Positions 58,664-64,000 of a stretch of DNA of 64,000 nt are shown piece after piece. Position numbers and translations under genes: made by a program. Under the pieces are notes generated by a model, which saw only the letters and a list, made by a program, of their open reading frames with translations, did not search any database and had not been told where the DNA came from. How positions within the stretch are numbered: the stretch's first letter is position 1; each line of letters opens with the position of its first letter. Source of the DNA: Streptomyces oceani (GTDB lineage: Bacteria; Actinomycetota; Actinomycetes; Streptomycetales; Streptomycetaceae); contig NZ_LJGU01000152.1 of NCBI RefSeq assembly GCF_001751245.1, positions 1-64,000 of the forward strand, read 5' to 3'.

Positions 58664-59518
58664 TCAGAGGATCTCCAGTGGGCGCTTGCGCGCGGGCGGT
58701 GGGAAGGCGGCGTCCAGTGTGGACAGGTCCTCGGCCGTGAGCGTCAGCCGGAGCGCCGCGTGGTTCTCCTCCACGTGCGCGCGGGAGGACGCCTTCGGAA
58801 TCGCGATGACGTCGTCCCGCCGCAGCACCCAGGCCAGCGCGACCTGGGCCGGGGTGGCGCCGTGCGCGTCGGCCACCGCGCGCACGGCCCGGTGCTCGAG
58901 CAATCGGCCCTGCTCCACGGGCGAGTACGCCATGACCGGGGCGCCCAACTCACGGCAGCGGGGCAGCAGATCGTACTCGGGGCCACGACGGGAGAGGTTG
59001 TAGAGCACCTGGTCGGTCTCCGGCCCGACGGCATCGCGGGAGCCGTGGGCGTGCGCCGAACCGCCGAGGTCATCGAGGTCATCGGTGTCGAGATTGCTGA
59101 CGCCCCAAGCCCCGATGTCGCCCTGCCGCACCAGCGTCTCGAACGTCTCGACGGTCTCCGCCAGCGGCACTCCCCCGCGCCAGTGCAGCAGGTACAGGTC
59201 GATCCGGTCCGTACCGAGGCGACGCAGGCTCGCGTGACAGGCGTCGACGGTGCCGCGCCGGTCGGCGTTCGTCGGCAACACCTTGCTGACCAGGAACGCC
59301 TCGTCGCGGCGCCCGCGTACGGCCTCTCCGACCAGTTCCTCGGCCGCGCCGTTGCCGTACATCTCGGCGGTGTCGACGAGCGTCATGCCCAGGTCCAGCC
59401 CGGCGCGCAGAGCCGCCAACTCCGTCGAGCGGCGGGCGGGATCGTCGCCCATGTGCCAGGTGCCCTGGCCCAGCGCCGGGACGGGCGTGCCGGAGCGGAG
59501 CTTCACTGTGCGTGTCAC
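58664..59518 (-). CDS. Aldo/keto reductase
   Basis: 284 residues. TIM-barrel oxidoreductase with the catalytic set: Asp in LVDTAEMYGNG, Tyr in that same motif, Lys in FLVSKVLP and His in YLLHWRGG. NADPH-binding IPKASSRAHVEENHAAL near the end. GTG 59518. Substrate unknown. It is not linked to the defence genes or the ABC exporter. Confidence 0.92.
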   Translation of the reverse strand: MTRTVKLRSGTPVPALGQGTWHMGDDPARRSTELAALRAGLDLGMTLVDTAEMYGNGAAEELVGEAVRGRRDEAFLVSKVLPTNADRRGTVDACHASLRRLGTDRIDLYLLHWRGGVPLAETVETFETLVRQGDIGAWGVSNLDTDDLDDLGGSAHAHGSRDAVGPETDQVLYNLSRRGPEYDLLPRCRELGAPVMAYSPVEQGRLLEHRAVRAVADAHGATPAQVALAWVLRRDDVIAIPKASSRAHVEENHAALRLTLTAEDLSTLDAAFPPPARKRPLEIL

Positions 59519-59623
59519 GTGCCTGGGGTCCTTTCCTTCGCGGGTCCTGCCTCGCCCAACAACCGGTCATACCAGACGTCGCTCCTGACATTGAAGCGCT
59601 CTCGGCCGCGTGTCCGGGGTGCT

Positions 59624-59632
59624 TGTGGATAA
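59624..59632 (+). promoter_or_regulatory. Second TGTGGATAA (DnaA-box-like) motif
   Basis: Same CTTGTGGATAAC 12-mer as at 7946-7957. Lies 64 bp upstream of the ABC exporter start. Confidence 0.3.
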
Positions 59633-59695
59633 CTCCGGAAGCCGATTTCACCCGCCGTACAGTGATACGACCAGCGAATCGGAGGGGAATTTTCA

Positions 59696-60475
59696 ATGAC
59701 GGCGATTCAGGGGGGCTGGGGCGGCCCCGCCGCTGCGGTGGGGGCACCGGCGGCGGCGATGCGTCTGGAGTCCGTGACGAAGACGTACGGCAAGGGGGAG
59801 CAGGTCGTCACCGCACTGCGCGATGTCACGCTGCAGGTGCCGCGCGGCTCGTTCACGGCCGTGATGGGGCCCTCGGGCTCCGGGAAGAGCACCTTCCTGC
59901 ACTGCGTCGCCGGGCTCGACCAGCCGACACAGGGGCGCGTGTTCCTGGGTGACACCCAGCTGACCGGCCTCAAGGAGGACGACCTCACGGCGATCCGCAG
60001 AAGCCGGATCGGTTATGTCTTCCAGGCGTACAACCTCATGTCCGCGCTCTCGGTCGAGCAGAACGTCACACTCGTCTCGCGACTTGCCGACCTGCCGGTG
60101 GACGAGGCGTGGCTGCACGAGGTGCTGACGCGGGTCGGGATGACCGAGTACACGCGGCGCAGACCCGCTCAGCTGTCCGGGGGACAACAGCAACGCGTCG
60201 CGATCGCGCGGGCGTTGGTGACCCGTCCGGACGCGCTGCTGGCCGACGAGCCGACCGGCGCCCTGGACACGCGCACGAGCCAGGAGGTACTCCGGCTGTT
60301 CCGGCACATCGTGGAACAGCTGGGGCAGACCGTACTGATGGTCACCCACGACCCGTTCGCCGCCTCCTTCGCCGACACGGTGCTCTTCCTCGCGGACGGG
60401 CGGGTCGCCGGCCAGCTGTACCGGCCGTCGCCCGAACAGATCGCTGAGCGTATGACGCACCTGGGCGATTGGTGA
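59696..60475 (+). CDS. ABC transporter ATP-binding protein (MacB/LolD type)
   Basis: 259 residues. Walker A GPSGSGKST near 59, Q-loop segment GYVFQAYNLMSAL near 108, signature LSGGQQQRVAIAR near 160, and Walker B ALLADEPTGALD near 183. The GALD ending and VFQxxNL mark the MacB/LolD/FtsE branch that works with FtsX-like permeases. ATG 59696 follows GGAGGGG. Coupled to the permease by a 4-bp overlap. Confidence 0.95.
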   Translation: MTAIQGGWGGPAAAVGAPAAAMRLESVTKTYGKGEQVVTALRDVTLQVPRGSFTAVMGPSGSGKSTFLHCVAGLDQPTQGRVFLGDTQLTGLKEDDLTAIRRSRIGYVFQAYNLMSALSVEQNVTLVSRLADLPVDEAWLHEVLTRVGMTEYTRRRPAQLSGGQQQRVAIARALVTRPDALLADEPTGALDTRTSQEVLRLFRHIVEQLGQTVLMVTHDPFAASFADTVLFLADGRVAGQLYRPSPEQIAERMTHLGDW

Positions 60476-63051
60476 GGCGTTTCGTGTTCGACATCGCATG
60501 GAGCACGATCCGGAATCGCAAGGGCGGATTCGTCGCGGCGTTCATCGCCGTGCTGTGTGGTTCCGCCGTCATCACCGCCTGTGGCGTGCTGCTGATGTCC
60601 GGTCTGACCTCGGGTGTCGCACCCGAGCGATACGCGGGCGCCACCGTCATGGTCGGGGGACAACAGTACGAGGAGGTCACGGGAGACTTCGATCCCGCGC
60701 TGGCCGAGCGTGCCCGCGTGCCCGAGTCGGTGGCGCGGAAGGCCGCGGACGTCGAGGGTGTGCGGAAGGTCGTCCGGGACCACACGGTCGAGATGACCCT
60801 CCAGCGGGACGACCGCGGTTCGCCCGGCCAGACACTGGCGCTGGACCATCCGTTGCACGGCCACGGGTGGTCGTCGACGGAGCTGGGCCCGTTCGAGCTG
60901 AGCGAGGGCCGTAAGCCGGCCGGCGACCGCGAGACGACCCTGGACGTCGAGCTTGCCGACCAGGCCGGGCTGCGAGTCGGGGACACCGCGCACCTGTCGG
61001 TCGGCACGAGCGCCGGCGCTTACGAGGTCGTCGGTCTGGTCGAGCCGCCAGCGAGCGGGCTGGACCGGCAGTCCGCCGCGTTCTTCACCGACGGACGGGC
61101 CGCGCAGCTCGACCAGCACTCGAACGGGGACACGTTCACGGCGCTCGGCGTCCTCGGCGAGGAGGGCGTCGACGCGGAGGAGCTGGCCAGCCAGGTCCGG
61201 GACGGCATCGCTCCCTTCGGCGGTCTCGTCTACACCGGCGAGGACATGGGCAACCTGGAGTTCCTGGACATCGGCGGGTCCCGGACCTTCCTGGCGATGC
61301 TGTCCGGCTCGTTCGGTGGCACGGCGCTCGCCGTCGTCATCTTCGTGGTGGCCTCCACCCTCAGCCTGGTCATCCACCAGCGTCGCCGTGAGTTGGCCAT
61401 GCTGCGTGCCATCGCGGCCACCCCGAGACAGGTGCAGAGGATGATCGGCAGCGAGGTGCTGCTGGTGTCGTCGGCCGGCGCGCTGCTGGGCACCCTGCCG
61501 GGCTTCCTGGTGGCGGGGCTCCTTCGGGACGCGTTCTCGCGAGTCGGAGTGCTTCCCGCGGACTTCCCGCTGTCGCTCAATCCGCTGCCGGCGGTCGTGT
61601 CCGTACTGCTGTCCGTGCTGGGTGCCGGACTCGCGGGGTACGTCTCGGCGTACCGAATAGCCAAGACCCGGCCGGTGGAGGCGCTGAGCGAGTCCGAGGT
61701 GGAGCCGTCGGAGATCGGGAGCGCGCGTAGGACCACGGGTGTGGTCCTGGTGCTGTTCGGCCTGGTGTCGGCGATCGGAATGCCGCTGGCGATTCCGGGC
61801 GAACTGGCGCTGGCCGGTGCGGCCTCGTCGCTGCTGACCCTGATGGTGGGCAGCGCCCTGCTCGGCCCGATACTCGTGGCCAGCGCGGCGCGGTTGATGA
61901 CGCCGCTGCTGCGGCGCTCCCGGGTGAGCGGCTATCTGGCGGCCGCCAACAGCAGTGCTAACGCCCGCCGGTTGAGCAGCGCCGTCGTCCCCCTCGCGCT
62001 GGGCGCCGCGATGGCGCTGATGCAGCTGTCGATGCTGCACACGGTGCAGGACACGGCCAAGGAACAGGCCACCGAGGGAGTCGTCGCCGATCGGGTGCTC
62101 ACGAGCGCGAGCACGGGATTGTCCACCGAGCTGACCGACGAGGTCAGAGCCTTCGACGGCGTAGGCACGGTCACCGCGGTAGTGCGCTCCCAGGTGATAC
62201 TCACCTACGGTCAACTCGACGAGCGGATCTCGAAGCCGTCCAGCGCGCAGGGCCTGGACCCGAGGGGACTGGACCGTACGCTCGACCTGGACGTACGTGA
62301 GGGCACCCTCGACGATCTGCGGGGCGACACGGTGGCGCTCAGCTGGACGGCGGCCGAGACCGCGGGACTTGAGGTCGGGGACACGGCCGACCTCACCCTC
62401 GGGGACGGGAAGGAAGAGAAGCCCGAGGTCGTGGCGATCTACGGCAACGGGCTCGGTTTCGGTGACGTCACGCTGCCACACGGGGCGTTGGTGGGACACA
62501 CCACCGACCGACAGAACGCCGCCCTACTCGTGAGCGCTGACCAGGACGCGGGGCCAGGGGTGGATTCCGCACTGGAGCGGTTGGCCGAGCGGACGCCCAA
62601 TCTCACAGTGCAGGACGGGGAGGAGTTCAGCGCCACGCAAGAGAGCGAGTTCGCGCAACAGTCCTGGACGAACATCATCGCCAACGGTCTGCTGCTGCTC
62701 TACGTCCTCATCGCCGTGGTGAACACGCTGGTGATGGCGACGGCGGGGCGCAGTCGCGAGTTCGCGATGCTCCGCCTCATCGGGACCAGCACACGGCAGG
62801 CCCGGCAGATGATGCTCATGGAGACCTCCGTCGTGGTGCTGACCGCGCTCGCCGTGGGAGTGGCCATCGCCATCCCGCCGGCGGTGGGCAGCGCCCTGGC
62901 CCTCACCGGCCAGCCGCTGCCGTACGTCCAGCCGCTGGCTTGGGGCGGCGTGCTGCTGTTCGTGGCGTTGCTGGGCTGGCTGTCGATCAGCCTGCCCACC
63001 CGCTCGGCGCTGCGCGGACGTCCGATCGACAAGGTGTACGCGAGCGATTAG
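60472..63051 (+). CDS. FtsX-like ABC permease (MacB-type)
   Basis: About 859 residues from GTG 60472 (GTGA overlap). Two FtsX blocks: helix near the N-terminus with a large extracellular domain (about 50-250), three helices near 275-405 including LSLVIHQRRRELAMLRAIAATP, then a second repeat with a domain at about 520-730 and three helices ending near 845, carrying SREFAMLRLIGTS. The two arginine-rich coupling loops are the FtsX hallmark. Such pairs export lipids or peptides or drive mechanotransmission; substrate unknown. Confidence 0.93.
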   Translation: MRRFVFDIAWSTIRNRKGGFVAAFIAVLCGSAVITACGVLLMSGLTSGVAPERYAGATVMVGGQQYEEVTGDFDPALAERARVPESVARKAADVEGVRKVVRDHTVEMTLQRDDRGSPGQTLALDHPLHGHGWSSTELGPFELSEGRKPAGDRETTLDVELADQAGLRVGDTAHLSVGTSAGAYEVVGLVEPPASGLDRQSAAFFTDGRAAQLDQHSNGDTFTALGVLGEEGVDAEELASQVRDGIAPFGGLVYTGEDMGNLEFLDIGGSRTFLAMLSGSFGGTALAVVIFVVASTLSLVIHQRRRELAMLRAIAATPRQVQRMIGSEVLLVSSAGALLGTLPGFLVAGLLRDAFSRVGVLPADFPLSLNPLPAVVSVLLSVLGAGLAGYVSAYRIAKTRPVEALSESEVEPSEIGSARRTTGVVLVLFGLVSAIGMPLAIPGELALAGAASSLLTLMVGSALLGPILVASAARLMTPLLRRSRVSGYLAAANSSANARRLSSAVVPLALGAAMALMQLSMLHTVQDTAKEQATEGVVADRVLTSASTGLSTELTDEVRAFDGVGTVTAVVRSQVILTYGQLDERISKPSSAQGLDPRGLDRTLDLDVREGTLDDLRGDTVALSWTAAETAGLEVGDTADLTLGDGKEEKPEVVAIYGNGLGFGDVTLPHGALVGHTTDRQNAALLVSADQDAGPGVDSALERLAERTPNLTVQDGEEFSATQESEFAQQSWTNIIANGLLLLYVLIAVVNTLVMATAGRSREFAMLRLIGTSTRQARQMMLMETSVVVLTALAVGVAIAIPPAVGSALALTGQPLPYVQPLAWGGVLLFVALLGWLSISLPTRSALRGRPIDKVYASD

Positions 63052-63359
63052 GGCCTGCCCGCGGTTGTGATCTTGCCGGAGTCCCGGTCCACAAGGCTGG
63101 GCTCCGGTATGACACGTTCCGTCCGGGCCTGGCCGCACGCCACAAGCTGCTCCTGTCGCCGCGCAGCGATCCGCGCCTGAGTCCTGAGCCGCCGCCGTGT
63201 CCCGCCCGCGGAGCCCCACGGACGCGGCCCGGCCAAGCACCAAGCACCAAGCTTGCCCGTCCCCGCCCCGTCCCGGAGGACCGGGGTGCCGTGATCAGGT
63301 GCTTCACGTCTCGCACAAACAGGAGGCGAGACTATTCGCCGTGTGGTTATGGTGGGTCC
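63052..63359. other. 308-bp intergenic stretch before the leader ORF
   Basis: No supported gene. The last 60 bp (about 63300-63355) are A/T-richer than the surroundings, with TTCACG near 63303, and are the likely promoter for the leader and ABC-F gene. Confidence 0.45.
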
Positions 63360-63383
63360 ATGACTTTCCTCTTCTTCGTCTGA
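63360..63383 (+). CDS. Seven-codon leader ORF (MTFLFFV) upstream of ABC-F gene
   Basis: ATG 63360 is preceded at short distance by GGTGGG, and the peptide reads MTFLFFV then TGA. Short, hydrophobic, Phe-rich leaders occur upstream of ribosome-protection ABC-F and methyltransferase genes, where a drug-stalled ribosome changes the folding of the transcript. It lies 67 bp before the ABC-F start. Confidence 0.5.
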   Translation: MTFLFFV

Positions 63384-63386
63384 GTC

Positions 63387-63420
63387 CGGGCACGGCCGAC
63401 GCAGCCGTTTCTGCCGCCCG
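63387..63420 (+). promoter_or_regulatory. Hairpin between leader ORF and ABC-F gene, possible attenuator
   Basis: CGGGC (63387-63391) pairs with GCCCG (63416-63420) and ACGGC (63392-63396) with GCCGT (63404-63408). A competing pair GCAG/CTGC (63401-63404, 63411-63414) would break the inner stem. It starts 3 bp after the leader stop, within the footprint of a ribosome held on the last codons. Confidence 0.45.
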
Positions 63421-63450
63421 TAGACCTTTCGTATGCCCAGGGAAAGTCCT

Positions 63451-64000
63451 ATGCGCCAGCGCGCTCATGCCACCCTGTCCACCACCGTCCCGGCCGTGGC
63501 ACAGCTGTCCGTCAAATCGGTCACCAAGTCGTACGGCACCCGGACCGTCCTCGACCAGATCTCCTTCACCGTCCGGCCGGGCGAGAAGGCCGCGGTCATC
63601 GGTGAGAACGGCTCCGGCAAGTCCACCTTGCTGCGACTGCTCGCCACGACCGAGGCACCGGACACCGGAGAGGTCACCGTCCGCTTCCCCGGCGGCGTCG
63701 GCCACCTCACCCAGACGCTCGATCTCGACGCGAACCGCACCGTGCAGGACGCCGTCGACCTCGCCCTGACCGAACTACGCGACATGGAGCGAAAACTCCG
63801 CGCGGCGGAGGAGTCCCTCGCCGACGCGTCGGCCGAGGCGCTCTCCTCGTACGGCGAACTGCTGATCGCGTACGAGGAACGCGGCGGATACGAGGCGGAC
63901 GCCCGCGTGGACGCCGCCATGCACGGGCTCGGGCTGGCCCGGATCACCCGTGACCGCCTGCTCGGCTCCTTGTCCGGCGGCGAGCAGTCGCGCCTCGCGC
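63451..64000 (+). CDS. ABC-F family ATPase, N-terminal part (antibiotic resistance type; cut by window edge)
   Basis: The open frame continues to the window end without a stop. About 183 residues are visible: Walker A GENGSGKSTLL near 51-61, an arm-like helical insert with ELRDMERKLRAAEESL near 110-125, and the signature LSGGEQSRLA at the very end. No membrane segment. The lack of a permease and the LSGGEQ form fit the ABC-F class, which acts on ribosomes and often gives macrolide, lincosamide or pleuromutilin resistance. ATG 63451 follows AGGGAAAG; an in-frame ATG at 63433 is an alternative. Whether it is a resistance or a housekeeping ABC-F needs the rest of the gene. Confidence 0.85.
   Translation, partial: MRQRAHATLSTTVPAVAQLSVKSVTKSYGTRTVLDQISFTVRPGEKAAVIGENGSGKSTLLRLLATTEAPDTGEVTVRFPGGVGHLTQTLDLDANRTVQDAVDLALTELRDMERKLRAAEESLADASAEALSSYGELLIAYEERGGYEADARVDAAMHGLGLARITRDRLLGSLSGGEQSRLA

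Overview
The window is high-G+C actinobacterial chromosome, almost certainly Streptomyces. Codons are strongly G/C at the third position, UUA leucine codons are rare, and the genes are Streptomyces-typical: a streptogrisin-type protease, an SPW membrane protein, Scr1/DUF397 pairs, a LuxR regulator with a TrmB-like front end, and an initiator tRNA with the actinobacterial C1:U72 end. No phage or insertion sequence is seen.

Region 1 (about 0.8-31 kb) is a compact hybrid NRPS / type II fatty-acid-like biosynthetic cluster. On the minus strand lie an MMPL exporter and an SbnB-like dehydrogenase. On the plus strand lie a DrrAB-type ABC exporter, a small TTA-containing gene, then one long run: SbnA-like synthase, two NRPSs, MbtH, ACP, ketosynthase, chain-length-factor-like partner, ketoreductase, methyltransferase and Sfp-type phosphopantetheinyl transferase. 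SbnA and SbnB, at opposite ends of the cluster, together should make L-2,3-diaminopropionate (Dap). NRPS1 reads C-A-PCP-C-A-PCP-E and NRPS2 reads C-A-PCP-C-A-PCP-TE. Adenylation pocket residues read by eye give the same acidic diamino-acid-like code in modules 1 and 3, a Phe-like code in module 2 (epimerised), and a Gly-like code in module 4. The inferred product is acyl-Dap-D-Phe(like)-Dap-Gly, capped by an acyl group from the ACP/KS/KR cassette. The LuxR regulator and the 86-residue gene beside it both carry TTA codons, so the cluster is probably under bldA control.

Region 2 (31-46 kb) is mostly ordinary chromosome: a membrane-anchored S12 serine hydrolase, a two-component system, a PepSY lipoprotein, a secreted serine protease with a C-terminal carbohydrate-binding module, a universal stress protein, a molybdate uptake operon with a fused permease-ATPase, a zinc-ribbon protein, an SPW protein, a D,D-carboxypeptidase, a decayed histidine-kinase fragment, a GNAT enzyme and a phosphoribosyltransferase.

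Region 3 (46-58.5 kb) is a defence island. It holds a type I restriction-modification system (hsdR; hsdM-hsdS) whose parts are separated by an Scr1-type regulator/DUF397 pair and two small genes. A YgjP-like metallopeptidase is coupled to hsdR, and an RloA/RloB (AbiL-like) pair lies upstream of hsdM. The hsdS gene is clearly poorer in G+C than everything around it.

Region 4 (58.6-64 kb) has an aldo/keto reductase, a MacB/FtsX-type ABC exporter pair, and the start of an antibiotic-resistance-type ABC-F gene preceded by a seven-residue leader ORF and a hairpin, suggesting translation-dependent attenuation. The window cuts the first gene at its 5' end and the ABC-F gene at its 3' end.
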